Below are positions 8,659 through 16,013 of a stretch of DNA of 64,000 nt, one piece after another. The notes under the pieces are model-generated. The model was not told the DNA's origin, made no database searches, and saw only the letters and a list, made by a program, of their open reading frames with translations. The stretch lies in the NCBI GenBank assembly GCA_016795105.1, contig JAEUIH010000005.1, forward strand, positions 133,220-197,219, read 5' to 3'. A program made the translations under genes and the position numbers. Numbering within the stretch: position 1 is the stretch's first letter; every line of letters begins with the position of its first letter. The DNA comes from Planctomyces sp. (lineage in GTDB: Bacteria > Planctomycetota > Planctomycetia > Planctomycetales > Planctomycetaceae).

Positions 8659-9914
8659 GCGAATGTCTCTGCGTGCACTACCGTCAGGAGCTTGTTGGCC
8701 TGCTGGAGCAAACCGCTGCGCGCACCATGAAGTTCGTTTATGACGATGGATGGTTGCGGTCCGCAGCCCGTTTTCCGATCTCGCTCTCGTTACCTCTGGA
8801 TGGAACCTTCACTGATTCGGAAAGCCAGTACTTCTTCGCCAACTTATTACCCGAGGGTAATGTACGCGAACAGATTTGTAAGTCGCTAAGAATTTCGGCA
8901 GACAATGACTTCGAATTGTTGAAGGCGATTGGCGGCGATTGCGCGGGCGCATTGACAATCACAGGTACTCGAAACGGTGAACTGCCGGAAAAGCCACCAC
9001 GGTATGAACAGGTCACCGAGGAGCAACTCGCACGCTGGTCACCTGGAACACCGAACGTCTTTGCGGCCGTCACAGGTCAAGGCGACATTCGACTGTCGCT
9101 GGCCGGCGCTCAGGACAAACTTCCAGTCTACATTGAGGGCACTCAGATCATGATCCCGCTGGGCAGCGCACCCAGCACTCATATATTAAAGTTCGCGTCG
9201 CCGCATTACTCACATCTTCCGGAAAACGAAACCTTCATGACAATACTCGCCAAAGAAGTTGGTTTGCCAGTCGTTGATGTTCGCATTCGCAAGACCGCCA
9301 AATCGTCAATCACAATCATTGCTCGGTACGATCGACAATGGGAAGCGGGGCAGTGGATGAGACTGCATCAGGAAGATTTTTGCCAGGCGCTGGGGATCGA
9401 TGCTTCGCGAAAGTATGAGAAAGAAGGCGGACCGAGTTATAAGCACTGCGCAGACTTGATTCGGCGACACGTCAATTTTCCGCTGCTTGACCTGCAAAAG
9501 CTGTTGCGTTGGTCGCTCTATAATTTGCTGACTGGCAACGCTGATGCTCATGGCAAAAACCTTTCGCTACTCTATGGCAGCAGTGGTTCGCCCAGTCTCG
9601 CACCTTTCTATGACCTGGTGTGTACTCGCAACTACAGGAACCTGTCGCGAGAGCTGGCCATGAGCGCAGGCGGCGTATGGAACCCTGATGTTGTCAGTGC
9701 GAAGCAATTGAGCGCCCTTGCCGACGATCTTGGGATTCGACCTAACCTCGTCATCGAACAAGCCAAAGAGTTGGCAGACCGCATCATGCTTTCGTTGCCG
9801 TTGGTCATTGAAGTTTTCCGAGAGCAGTACGGCGACTCGCCAGTGCTGCAGCGTCTACCCGCCATCATCCGCAAACTGGTCCGCCGTTTGAGTTCTCAAT
9901 TAAAGTCAAGATGA
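8655..9914 (+). CDS. hipA: HipA-like serine/threonine kinase toxin
   Basis: The protein has 419 residues, close to the E. coli HipA length. It has an N-terminal lobe, the conserved LSLAGAQDKLPV segment (about 148-158; the family's SGAQ-K loop), STHILKF with the ATP-lysine, TGNADAHGKNLS around the catalytic aspartate 297, and PFYDLVC for the metal-binding aspartate. HipA toxins phosphorylate glutamyl-tRNA synthetase or other synthetases, arrest translation and cause persistence. All the key residues I can identify are present, so it is probably active when freed from HipB. It lies about 1.5 kb left of the prophage junction, outside the prophage. Confidence 0.9.
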   Translation: MSECLCVHYRQELVGLLEQTAARTMKFVYDDGWLRSAARFPISLSLPLDGTFTDSESQYFFANLLPEGNVREQICKSLRISADNDFELLKAIGGDCAGALTITGTRNGELPEKPPRYEQVTEEQLARWSPGTPNVFAAVTGQGDIRLSLAGAQDKLPVYIEGTQIMIPLGSAPSTHILKFASPHYSHLPENETFMTILAKEVGLPVVDVRIRKTAKSSITIIARYDRQWEAGQWMRLHQEDFCQALGIDASRKYEKEGGPSYKHCADLIRRHVNFPLLDLQKLLRWSLYNLLTGNADAHGKNLSLLYGSSGSPSLAPFYDLVCTRNYRNLSRELAMSAGGVWNPDVVSAKQLSALADDLGIRPNLVIEQAKELADRIMLSLPLVIEVFREQYGDSPVLQRLPAIIRKLVRRLSSQLKSR

Positions 9915-9999
9915 GTATCTTCTCTCTCACCGACCTTCACATTGCAGTATTTGTATTCTGGGTGCTGACTTGCTCTCCGTTCACGTCGCCGATCTCTAC

Positions 10000-10614
10000 T
10001 CATCCAATTGAAGCAACAATTTTTTGACCAAGTTCCAGTTCATCGGCTTTGGCACGAAGCAGTTGGGCGATCAGGGGCAGGCTTTGAACAATTTCGGGGG
10101 TTTCTGCCACGTCCCGCAATTGCTGATGAAGGTCCAGTTTATCGCAAGCGGAGATGGCCCATACGGCGTAGCTGAACGCTCCCTCTCTTGCTGGAGAAAG
10201 TTCATCAAGGGACATTAGCCAGTTCAGTTCTTCTGTGAACAAATCCATCCGCCTGTTGGCGATAGAACACTTCATCAGATAATAGTGGCACATCACCTGC
10301 ATCGCCGGATCGTCTTCTGCTTTGCTCAATGCACGGAGGAGTGCTGATCTTCCATTGTTTGCTGCATCAGACAGCAATCTGCCATGAAAATAAGATGCCA
10401 TTGGTGATTCTGGATACTTGTCCGTCACCCGTTCTGCACAAGACAACAATCGACGCTGATAGACATCTTCGATATTGTGGAGTACAAGTCGGTTGGGTTC
10501 TTCGCATCTGATGATATTCAACAGCACCGACTCTGCTTCATCTAGTTTTGCATGATCGATCAAGTCTTCGGCAACCCTCAGCGCTTTCTGGCCTTCGATG
10601 CTCAAAGGTCTCAT
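10000..10614 (-). CDS. Hypothetical helical repeat (TPR-like) protein
   Basis: The protein has 204 residues and is helical throughout, with segments such as ALRVAEDLIDHAKLDEAESVLLNII and MASYFHGRLLSDAANNGRSALLRALSKAEDDPAMQVMCHYYL that fit tetratricopeptide-like pairs. There is no signal peptide. No neighbour indicates a function; a scaffold or immunity-type partner of the adjacent Rhs remnant is possible but only a guess. Confidence 0.6.
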   Translation of the reverse strand: MRPLSIEGQKALRVAEDLIDHAKLDEAESVLLNIIRCEEPNRLVLHNIEDVYQRRLLSCAERVTDKYPESPMASYFHGRLLSDAANNGRSALLRALSKAEDDPAMQVMCHYYLMKCSIANRRMDLFTEELNWLMSLDELSPAREGAFSYAVWAISACDKLDLHQQLRDVAETPEIVQSLPLIAQLLRAKADELELGQKIVASIG

Positions 10615-10633
10615 TGTTCACCATTGTTCCTGA

Positions 10634-10990
10634 CTACAAGACTCCTGAATAACCCAAATGACCTCGATGTAGCGGTCCCAGTTTACTGAATCGCGATGCG
10701 TCAGTTTCTGTGCTTTCTCTGAACGATGAAGTACCATCTTTCCTGGTGCGAAGCCAATGATTCCAGAAGAAATCTATCGTCCCGCACATGCACTTTCGCC
10801 GGGTCCCTGCGGTAGGCAATCAGTCGCCCCTTGTACTGCTGTGAGTTGGCCGTGCTACCGGTCGAACTGCGAAGTGTTCCGAACGCTGCGAAGGCGTATT
10901 CATCGGTCACCACTTCTAAGTCATCGGTGAGTTGCCGAATGTTGGAAATGCCGTCCCACAGGTAGAATGACGAGTGTGTCGGGCTTGAAA
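10634..10990 (-). pseudogene. Remnant of an Rhs/YD-repeat protein core
   Basis: On the minus strand the frame reads FYLWDGISNIRQLTDDLEVVTDEYAF, AAFGTLRSSTGSTANSQQYKGR and then YRRDP, which matches the conserved end of the RHS repeat-associated core. The frame then breaks up. The N-terminal cage and the toxin tip are both missing, and the left part runs into a dispersed repeat. It is a decayed fragment. Confidence 0.7.
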
Positions 10991-11045
10991 GTTTAACGGC
11001 GAGCCGCAGGCGTCTGCGCGAGTTTAGCGGCAAGCCGGAGGCGTC
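10991..11045 (+). repeat. Dispersed GTTTAACGGC/GGCGTC repeat, copy 2
   Basis: It has the same two-part unit as the copy at 4356-4410, here GTTTAACGGCGAGCCGCAGG then GTTTAGCGGCAAGCCGGAGG. Copy 3 at 11264-11318 is inverted relative to it. Confidence 0.8.
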
Positions 11046-11263
11046 CGTGCGCTGCGGCGACAACGCGCAGGCATCTGCGAGGTGCAGTGACAATACAACC
11101 ACGTGGCTGAACGATCAAAACGCGACCATTTGGCTGTCTTAGGCGAACCAACTGTTGGCGACGAATTCAGCCGTCAACAAGAGGTAGAGGAAGAAGCAGA
11201 CGACAAGGAGACGCCTGGGGTGTGCTGCGGTGCTTCGAAGCCTGCGGCTTGTGTGCGTGTTTT

Positions 11264-11318
11264 GACGCCTGCGGCTAGCCGCTAAACTTGCGCAGACGCC
11301 TGCGGCTCGCCGTTAAAC
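11264..11318 (-). repeat. Dispersed GTTTAACGGC/GGCGTC repeat, copy 3 (inverted)
   Basis: Read on the minus strand this gives GTTTAACGGCGAGCCGCAGG and GTTTAGCGGCTAGCCGCAGG. It forms an inverted pair with copy 2 around about 220 bp, immediately left of the prophage junction. Confidence 0.8.
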
Positions 11319-11368
11319 TGTGCATCGAACAACACGGCTCTACTGCTCTGCGTTCTATTCGCGAAGCG

Positions 11369-11415
11369 AATGGAGGATAACGGACTTGAACCGATGACCT
11401 CTTGCATGCCATGCA
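11369..11415. repeat. attL: attL, 47-bp core (displaced 3' end of tRNA-Ala)
   Basis: This 47-bp stretch, from AATGGAGGATAACGG to GCATGCCATGCA, is identical to 56770-56816. It carries the 3' 45 bases of tRNA-Ala (T arm, acceptor strand and part of the anticodon arm) but not the 5' half, so it is not a tRNA gene. It marks the left end of the prophage. Confidence 0.95.
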
Positions 11416-11507
11416 CGTAGATCGGAAATCGGCTCTTGCTGCGATTAAAAGGCCCGTGATTTGTAGCTCGCGTATTTTGATCGCGACACGAAACGCCACG
11501 GCATGCC

Positions 11508-11531
11508 ATGTTTTGCGCCATGTTTTGCGCC
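11508..11531. promoter_or_regulatory. Left pair of candidate integrase arm sites
   Basis: Two adjacent 12-bp direct repeats ATGTTTTGCGCC lie at 11508-11519 and 11520-11531, 92 bp inside attL. The same tandem pair, with one base different in the second copy, lies 39 bp inside attR. Sites of this kind at both ends fit arm-type sites for the N-terminal domain of the integrase. Confidence 0.65.
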
Positions 11532-11746
11532 GCAGTGATCTAGACGAGCCGCCTGCCTCATACGTCGCTACGTGTCGCGTTTACGAAAACCCTGTCAAGG
11601 GGTGAAAACCGGACAACCAGTCGACTGTTTCCGGTTGACGAGTTCACAACCGGTAGACGAATTCCGGATCCGCAAAAAAGTGCCCCTTATCGTTCCCCCC
11701 GTCGCAGGCAAGACCAATCGCGACAGTCAAAGACAAGGGGATTGTA
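11532..11746. promoter_or_regulatory. Left-end leader with a CCGGTTG palindrome
   Basis: The stretch precedes the leftmost phage gene. It holds CCGGTTG (11631-11637) facing CAACCGG (11647-11653) across nine bases, a symmetric operator-like element. It probably contains the early promoter, and a repressor site is plausible. No gene is seen in it. Confidence 0.45.
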
Positions 11747-11941
11747 ATGGGAAGCACAACAAAGATACCTGAACTCCTGACGGTACCGGAGGTGGCAGAA
11801 CTCCTTCGCTGTTCCATCCGACATGTGCAGCGAAAGCTAAGGGCTGGCGAGATGGAAGCCAGGAAGGATGGCCGACGAACACTGATTCCACGCTGGTCGG
11901 TTGAAGCGTTCCTCTCCGCGATGCCACGGAGGACAGCATGA
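11747..11941 (+). CDS. Excisionase-like helix-turn-helix protein
   Basis: The 64-residue protein has a MerR/excisionase-type winged helix: LLTVPEVAELLRCSIRHVQRKLRAGEMEARKDGRRTLIPRWSVEAFL. Such proteins bend DNA at attachment sites and direct integrase towards excision, or act as small repressors. It is the first phage gene inside attL, far from the integrase on the linear prophage but close to it once the phage circularises. It overlaps the next gene by four bases. Confidence 0.75.
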   Translation: MGSTTKIPELLTVPEVAELLRCSIRHVQRKLRAGEMEARKDGRRTLIPRWSVEAFLSAMPRRTA

Positions 11942-12288
11942 ACGCTTTTGAAATCAGAACTCCAGATCCCGGCGTGGGCTGGCGGCTTGTCCGAAACGAG
12001 GTCGATGACCCGAACCCATACGCTGAGTTCTGGTCTGATGCGGCACGCCGCTGGATACCTCGCCACGAGAATTGTCGGTACGAGCCATATTGCAACTGCA
12101 CGTACTACCGGGTTCCCGACAAAGCACCGGTGCTCGGATTGCCAGATATCAAGGTCTGCGAAGACCAGTGGTTCAACGAGCAGTACGAACAGGGGCGTCC
12201 GGAAGCGGTCGTCGTCTGGATGGTTGGAACCATCGGAGCCTTCCTGGTGTTTCTGCTGGGCGTCGCCGTCGGGAGATGGACGGCATGA
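11938..12288 (+). CDS. Hypothetical protein with C-terminal membrane segment
   Basis: The protein has 116 residues. A soluble cysteine-containing N-terminal part (RHENCRYEPYCNCTYY) is followed by one hydrophobic segment, VVVWMVGTIGAFLVFLLGVAVG, near the C-terminus. It is coupled by ATGA overlaps to the excisionase-like gene and to the next small gene. Function is unknown. Confidence 0.6.
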   Translation: MNAFEIRTPDPGVGWRLVRNEVDDPNPYAEFWSDAARRWIPRHENCRYEPYCNCTYYRVPDKAPVLGLPDIKVCEDQWFNEQYEQGRPEAVVVWMVGTIGAFLVFLLGVAVGRWTA

Positions 12289-12392
12289 CTGAAGCCCCAT
12301 CACTCTCGGACATTGGCGAAGTGTTGTTCAAGGCTGGAGCGTTTGTCTGTTTTGTGATCTGGCTCTTTCAGGATGAAGAGGGAGACGACTAA
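12285..12392 (+). CDS. 35-residue membrane miniprotein
   Basis: The reading frame starts at ATG 12285, overlapping the previous stop (ATGA), and ends at TAA 12390-12392. It encodes a short hydrophobic core VLFKAGAFVCFVIWLF with an acidic tail QDEEGDD. The overlaps on its left and the csrA start two bases after its stop support it as a translated gene. Its 3' end contains the GGA-rich leader of csrA. Confidence 0.55.
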   Translation: MTEAPSLSDIGEVLFKAGAFVCFVIWLFQDEEGDD

Positions 12393-12394
12393 CC

Positions 12395-12577
12395 ATGTTG
12401 GTGCTGTCACGGAAGAAGAACGAAAAGATCGTAGTGGCCGACATCATCCGAATCTGCATCGTCGAGATTCATGGCGACAAAGTTCGAATTGGTATCGAGG
12501 CGCCTCGCAATGTGACGGTGCATCGCGAAGAGGTGTGGCTCGGCATTCAGAAATCGGTGGACGTTGCGACCAATTAA
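12395..12577 (+). CDS. csrA: Phage-encoded CsrA/RsmA-family RNA-binding regulator
   Basis: The protein has 60 residues and reads as a CsrA: MLVLSRKKNEKIVV, GDKVRIGIEAPRNVTVHREEVW. Both RNA-contact regions (Leu4/Arg6 in the first strand and Arg44 in VHREE) are conserved. CsrA dimers bind GGA in hairpin loops or near Shine-Dalgarno sites and control translation. Two GGA motifs (12371 and 12381) sit just upstream of its own start, the second inside the likely ribosome-binding site GGGAG, so autoregulation is plausible. A phage copy may act on host or phage messages; the targets are unknown. Confidence 0.9.
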   Translation: MLVLSRKKNEKIVVADIIRICIVEIHGDKVRIGIEAPRNVTVHREEVWLGIQKSVDVATN

Positions 12578-12580
12578 CCA

Positions 12581-12635
12581 CCACCCGGTCGGTGTGTACT
12601 TCGCCGTCCTGTTGTGAGCAGGGCCGACCGGGTGG
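12581..12635. other. 12-bp perfect inverted repeat downstream of csrA
   Basis: CCACCCGGTCGG (12581-12592) pairs with CCGACCGGGTGG (12624-12635) across 31 bases, and the loop contains a smaller CCTG/CAGG stem. No T-run follows, so it is not a classic terminator. It may stabilise the csrA message or form a separate structured RNA. Confidence 0.6.
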
Positions 12636-12653
12636 ATTTCTCAGAGGTGGAAT

Positions 12654-12893
12654 GTGCGAACGATCAATTGCAGGTTTTGCGGCGGTGTGCGGGTGGTAAG
12701 TCAAGGGGGTGTCTGCACCGGATGTGGTTCAGATGCTCAGGCAGCAAGCCAACCTAGGCCCTTTGAAAGTCGGAAGTGCCCGAAGTGCTCCGATGGTGTT
12801 TTGGTTCGAACGGTGTCGGGGCAGAACTGGAGCTGCGCAACGTGTGGATTCAGTCTGGCGAATTTGGATCAGTTGAGTTTTCGGAGAGTTTGA
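12654..12893 (+). CDS. Small zinc-ribbon protein
   Basis: The protein has 79 residues from a GTG start that follows CAGAGGTGG. Four CxxC knuckles (CRFC, CTGC, CPKC, CATC) suggest two zinc ribbons. Proteins of this sort in phages are usually unassigned nucleic-acid or protein adaptors. An ATG in another frame at 12652 gives a frame without zinc motifs and is not preferred. Confidence 0.6.
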   Translation: MRTINCRFCGGVRVVSQGGVCTGCGSDAQAASQPRPFESRKCPKCSDGVLVRTVSGQNWSCATCGFSLANLDQLSFRRV

Positions 12894-12898
12894 CAACG

Positions 12899-12987
12899 CC
12901 CCTCCCCGCACGTCGCGGAGCGCTGCGAGACCGGCATCAGGAGAGGCAAGCACGATGCGGGCCGGAGTGGGGAGGGGTGGTTTTTTT
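12899..12987 (+). terminator. Large-loop terminator-like structure
   Basis: CCCCTCCCC (12899-12907) pairs with GGGGAGGGG (12969-12977), and TTTTTTT follows at 12981-12987. The wide loop has its own CCGGC/GCCGG stem. It would end or attenuate the csrA/zinc-ribbon transcript before the recombination genes. Confidence 0.5.
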
Positions 12988-13020
12988 GACCGCAATTTCG
13001 CGGGAAGGGAGATGTGGTTT

Positions 13021-13701
13021 ATGGCGAAGAAACGAAAGCAGGCCCCAGTGGAGCCCGATCCGGTGGAAGACTTGGGTGTCACCGAGACGGCCGTAGCAGT
13101 CTTCGAAGAACCGGCAGTTGATCAGGCACCCGAAGGCACGGTTGTCGAAGTAGTTACGGACGAACCCAGCGAGGTCGATCCAAATGAGGAGCTTGAGCGA
13201 GTTCACTATTCCGAGATCGTCGAGCTGCATAAGCAGGTTCGCGAAGCGGAATGGGATTATGCGACGGCAAAACAGCACGCGAACACCGCAAAGAAGTCTC
13301 TCGAAGAGCTTCAGGCAGACCTGAGTCTTTTGATCGCCCGCGGCCCGAAGCGTCCTAGTCCTCAGCGGGAGCTGCCGTTCGACGACGACGATTCAGAGTC
13401 GGACGATGAGCCCAATCCCGACTGGTGGCGAGATGTATCGATCCGCGATGTCCTCGACCTGACGGACAAGCAGTGCGAGAAGCTCGATGGAGCTGGGATC
13501 AGAACCTTCGGACGCTTCGAGGACGTTCGAGCCGGCCAGGACTCTGACTATCCTCGAGGCCTGCGTTCAATCAAGGGTGTTGGTGAGAAGTCCGTCGACG
13601 AATGGGAGGAAGCTGTTCTCAAGTGGTGGGGGCGACACCGGCAGCACGCCGCGAATCAGGTCGCCGACGATCCGGACGACGATGACGACAGTGAAGAGTA
13701 G
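13021..13701 (+). CDS. Hypothetical protein with a C-terminal helix-hairpin-helix
   Basis: The protein has 226 residues from ATG 13021; the frame is open to 12955 but without a ribosome-binding site. A disordered acidic N-terminus is followed by a coiled-coil part (EIVELHKQVREAEWDYATAKQHANTAKKSLEEL), an acidic linker, and a C-terminal region SIRDVLDLTDKQCEKLDGAGIRTFGRF...LRSIKGVGEKSVDEW that looks like helix-hairpin-helix repeats of a DNA-binding module. It stands before the nuclease gene and may serve the same recombination or replication step. Confidence 0.6.
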   Translation: MAKKRKQAPVEPDPVEDLGVTETAVAVFEEPAVDQAPEGTVVEVVTDEPSEVDPNEELERVHYSEIVELHKQVREAEWDYATAKQHANTAKKSLEELQADLSLLIARGPKRPSPQRELPFDDDDSESDDEPNPDWWRDVSIRDVLDLTDKQCEKLDGAGIRTFGRFEDVRAGQDSDYPRGLRSIKGVGEKSVDEWEEAVLKWWGRHRQHAANQVADDPDDDDDSEE

Positions 13702-13759
13702 TTCCGATTGATCATGTGTGTTCAGGGCGTTCAATTCATTTCTTCTGGAGAGATTTCAA

Positions 13760-14635
13760 ATGGCATGTCCAAAACCAGGTATTTATGAAGGTGTCGGTGA
13801 TGAGTATTTCGAATGGGACGCGGTCAGCAATTCTCGGCTGAGTTTGTTGAATCGGTCCCCGAAGCATTATCAGCTCGGATTCACTGAACCGACGGAACAG
13901 ATGAAGCTGGGTTCCCTGGTGCATTCAGGAGTACTCGAGCCGTTGGCGATCATGAAGCGGTACACCTTCATGCCGAACTATGCGAATCATCCCGACAACA
14001 AGACCGGCAAAGGTGACCGGTCGTTTTCGGCTGCCACGACCTTTGTCAAAGAGATGGAGGAGAAGTTTCGTCAGCTCAACCATGACAAAGAGATCATCAC
14101 GGAACAGCAGTACAACGTGATGCTGGGAATGGCACAGTCCCTGGCAGAACATTCGGTCGCGTCTCCGCTTCTCCGAGGTGGTAAACCCGAAATCGCTGTT
14201 GTGTGGGTCGATGAGGAGACCGGACTGACTTGCAAGGCCAAGGCGGACTGGCTCAAGCCTGGGTTGCTGGTGGACTTTAAGACGACGGCCGACGCCAGCA
14301 TGTTCGAGAAGGCCATTGCAAATTACGGCTACCACCGCCAGATGGCGTTCTACCAGCGTGGGTTGCAGGCAAACGGAATCGACGTTTCGCCGTGGATCAT
14401 CTGCTGCGAAACGAAGGCACCGTTCGGTGTCCGGGTTGCTCCGATGTCGGAAGACTGTCTGGACCTCGGCCGGCGAGAGGTGGATGCACTCCTCGGCACG
14501 CTGGTTGACTGCATGGAATCGAACAACTGGCCGGGATACGAAAGCCCTGAGGCCTGGACATTGCCCGGGTGGTACAAGCGGCCGGAAGAAGAGTCGATCG
14601 AGCTGACTATCGGCGGCGAAAAACTGCTGGTGTGA
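13760..14635 (+). CDS. PD-(D/E)XK exonuclease of RecE/DUF3799 type
   Basis: The protein has 291 residues from ATG 13760, preceded by CTGGAGAG; the frame is open to 13718. Nuclease motifs are visible in order: GSLVHSGVLEP with the conserved histidine, LTCKAKADW (Asp163), LLVDFKTT (Asp172-x-Lys174), and YHRQMAFYQ (the Q-x3-Y motif). The layout matches the C-terminal nuclease of RecE-like phage recombinases, which resect double-stranded ends for single-strand annealing. No RecT-type annealing protein was recognised; the small gene downstream could take that place. Confidence 0.85.
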   Translation: MACPKPGIYEGVGDEYFEWDAVSNSRLSLLNRSPKHYQLGFTEPTEQMKLGSLVHSGVLEPLAIMKRYTFMPNYANHPDNKTGKGDRSFSAATTFVKEMEEKFRQLNHDKEIITEQQYNVMLGMAQSLAEHSVASPLLRGGKPEIAVVWVDEETGLTCKAKADWLKPGLLVDFKTTADASMFEKAIANYGYHRQMAFYQRGLQANGIDVSPWIICCETKAPFGVRVAPMSEDCLDLGRREVDALLGTLVDCMESNNWPGYESPEAWTLPGWYKRPEEESIELTIGGEKLLV

Positions 14636-14684
14636 TTTTGGTGGTTTAGGTTTGTCAGGTGAATTTGATTGCAAGGGGAACGAA

Positions 14685-15050
14685 ATGAGAGTTACAGATT
14701 TGTGTCCGAGTCCACACTTGGAGGCGTTGGACATTGGTGACGAAATCGGGGCGTGCACTGTGGTCACAATCACGAAGGTTGAGATCCGGGAGGTCGGCTC
14801 CGAGAAGGTCAAAAAGGGAGTGGTGTTCTTCCAGGAGAAGGACCGCGGACTCGTACTGAACAAGACGAACAGCCGCACGATTGCCGGTCTCTACGGGTCG
14901 GACTCAGACGAGTGGATTGGCGAGCGGATCACGATCTATCGTGGCGAGACGAGCTTCCAGGGAAAGATCGTGCCCTGCATCCGGGTTAAGGATCAGAAGC
15001 CAGCTCCGCCTGTTGAAGCCAAACCGACCAAAGCCACAAAGGCAAAGTAG
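14685..15050 (+). CDS. Small phage protein, possibly OB-fold
   Basis: The protein has 121 residues from ATG 14685, after a good AAGGGGAA site. The segment DSDEWIGERITIYRGETSFQGKIVPCIRV resembles small proteins often found next to phage RecE-like or single-strand-binding genes. The beta-rich pattern would fit an OB fold, but this is only a suggestion. The C-terminus is a basic, alanine/proline-rich tail. Confidence 0.55.
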   Translation: MRVTDLCPSPHLEALDIGDEIGACTVVTITKVEIREVGSEKVKKGVVFFQEKDRGLVLNKTNSRTIAGLYGSDSDEWIGERITIYRGETSFQGKIVPCIRVKDQKPAPPVEAKPTKATKAK

Positions 15051-15056
15051 TCAGCC

Positions 15057-15121
15057 CCCATCGTCTGGCGTGGCTGGGAGCCACGGACCACCGGTGTCTC
15101 GGTTCGATTCCGAGAGATGGG
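15057..15121 (+). ncRNA. tRNA-like structure lacking a full anticodon arm
   Basis: A 12-bp acceptor/T-arm stack can be drawn: CCCATC pairs with GATGGG, and TCTCGG-TTCGATT-CCGAGA forms a canonical T arm with a seven-base loop. A D-arm-like hairpin (TGGC...GCCA, or GTGGCT-GGG-AGCCAC) follows the acceptor strand. Only about 14 bases remain between D arm and T arm, where a normal tRNA has more than 20, so no five-base-pair anticodon stem with a seven-base loop can form. The 5' end resembles bacterial tRNA-Glu. It fills most of the 91-bp gap between two phage genes. Confidence 0.5.
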
Positions 15122-15141
15122 TTTTGAAGGAGGATCGCGAG

Positions 15142-15693
15142 ATGGATCAGCTCAAGGGTAAGGATTTGGAACGGCTCGTTGTTGAGCTGTCCAGCGAATA
15201 CAAGCGTCGGAAGTTGGCCCACATCACGCGGTGCGGTGTTCAGGCGGTCCGTATGAAAGAGGACTGGCAGGTGATTCAGTCGCTGCCGGACTTCGAAGGC
15301 CTGCTCCGTGATGGTCGGCAACTGATCTTCGACTGCAAGGTGTGCAGCCAGGCCAGCTTCGATCTCACGAAGTATCGGAGCGAGACCAAAGGGGCACGCG
15401 CCCGCCAGCTCCGACATCTGCTCGATCGGTCCGAGTTTGGGGCGATCTGTTTCTTTCTGCTGCACTGGAACCAACGGACGGGAAAGACATTCACACAGGA
15501 GGCAGCAACATTCGTCTTTCCTGTGATTGAGGGGAGCGACTTCTGGGAGTCGTTCCGTTCGGGCGAAACTCGGAACATCAATCGGAAAGACTGTGAAACG
15601 TACGGGGATCGGGTCCGGTGGCAATCGTCCGAGCGAGGACGGAAAGAACGACCAGATTTTGTAGCAACCATTCTGGAGGAGCGGTGGAAGTGA
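15142..15693 (+). CDS. RecU-like Holliday-junction resolvase
   Basis: The protein has 183 residues from ATG 15142 behind a strong AAGGAGGA site. It has the RecU-type order: LERLVVELSSEYKRR, VIQSLPDFEG, QLIFDCKVCSQASFDL (the Asp-x-Lys core), then ARQLRHLLDRSEFGAICFFLLHW. Such enzymes cut recombination or replication intermediates before packaging. It follows the RecE-like nuclease in the same operon and overlaps the next gene by four bases. Confidence 0.75.
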   Translation: MDQLKGKDLERLVVELSSEYKRRKLAHITRCGVQAVRMKEDWQVIQSLPDFEGLLRDGRQLIFDCKVCSQASFDLTKYRSETKGARARQLRHLLDRSEFGAICFFLLHWNQRTGKTFTQEAATFVFPVIEGSDFWESFRSGETRNINRKDCETYGDRVRWQSSERGRKERPDFVATILEERWK

Positions 15694-16013
15694 ATCTTGA
15701 ACGAATTAGAGAGGCACAGGCCGGGAGCCGTGGGGAAGATCAAAAGAGGATTGCCGAAGCTGGGTTGGCAATCGTCGATCTGCTCCTGCAAAAGAATGCG
15801 GACTATGGTGGCTCTGCCTGGCAGACCCCAGTCCTGGCTCCCGGCCTGAGCTGTAGAGAGGCGATCCAGTGCCGGATGAGCGACAAGATTCAGCGGTTGC
15901 AGACTCTGTTGGCTGGGAAGTCACCAGAGGTCGCTGAGTCGATCGCTGACACCATGCGGGATCTGGCTGGATATTCGATTCTCTGGCTGGGAGCTCCAGT
16001 CGATGAGGACTGA
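15690..16013 (+). CDS. DUF1599-like (nucleotide-modification associated) protein
   Basis: The protein has 107 residues from GTG 15690, which overlaps the upstream stop (GTGA) and lies nine bases after GGAGGA. The pattern LLLQKNADYGGSAW, CREAIQCRMSDKIQRLQTLL, SIADTMRDLAGYSIL matches the DUF1599 family (nucleotide modification associated domain 1). The family is known from phages that carry modified bases, but a role here is inference. Confidence 0.65.
   Translation: MNLERIREAQAGSRGEDQKRIAEAGLAIVDLLLQKNADYGGSAWQTPVLAPGLSCREAIQCRMSDKIQRLQTLLAGKSPEVAESIADTMRDLAGYSILWLGAPVDED

Noticed and set aside
11371-11415. A second tRNA-Ala gene at the left junction
   Set aside because: Only the 3' 45 bases are present; the 5' half is missing because of the prophage insertion.
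11644-12303. 219-codon minus-strand frame
   Set aside because: It lies antisense to the excisionase-like gene and the coupled small genes, which have overlaps and recognisable motifs.
13925-14878. 317-codon minus-strand frame
   Set aside because: It is antisense to the RecE-like nuclease gene, which has clear nuclease motifs and a ribosome-binding site.
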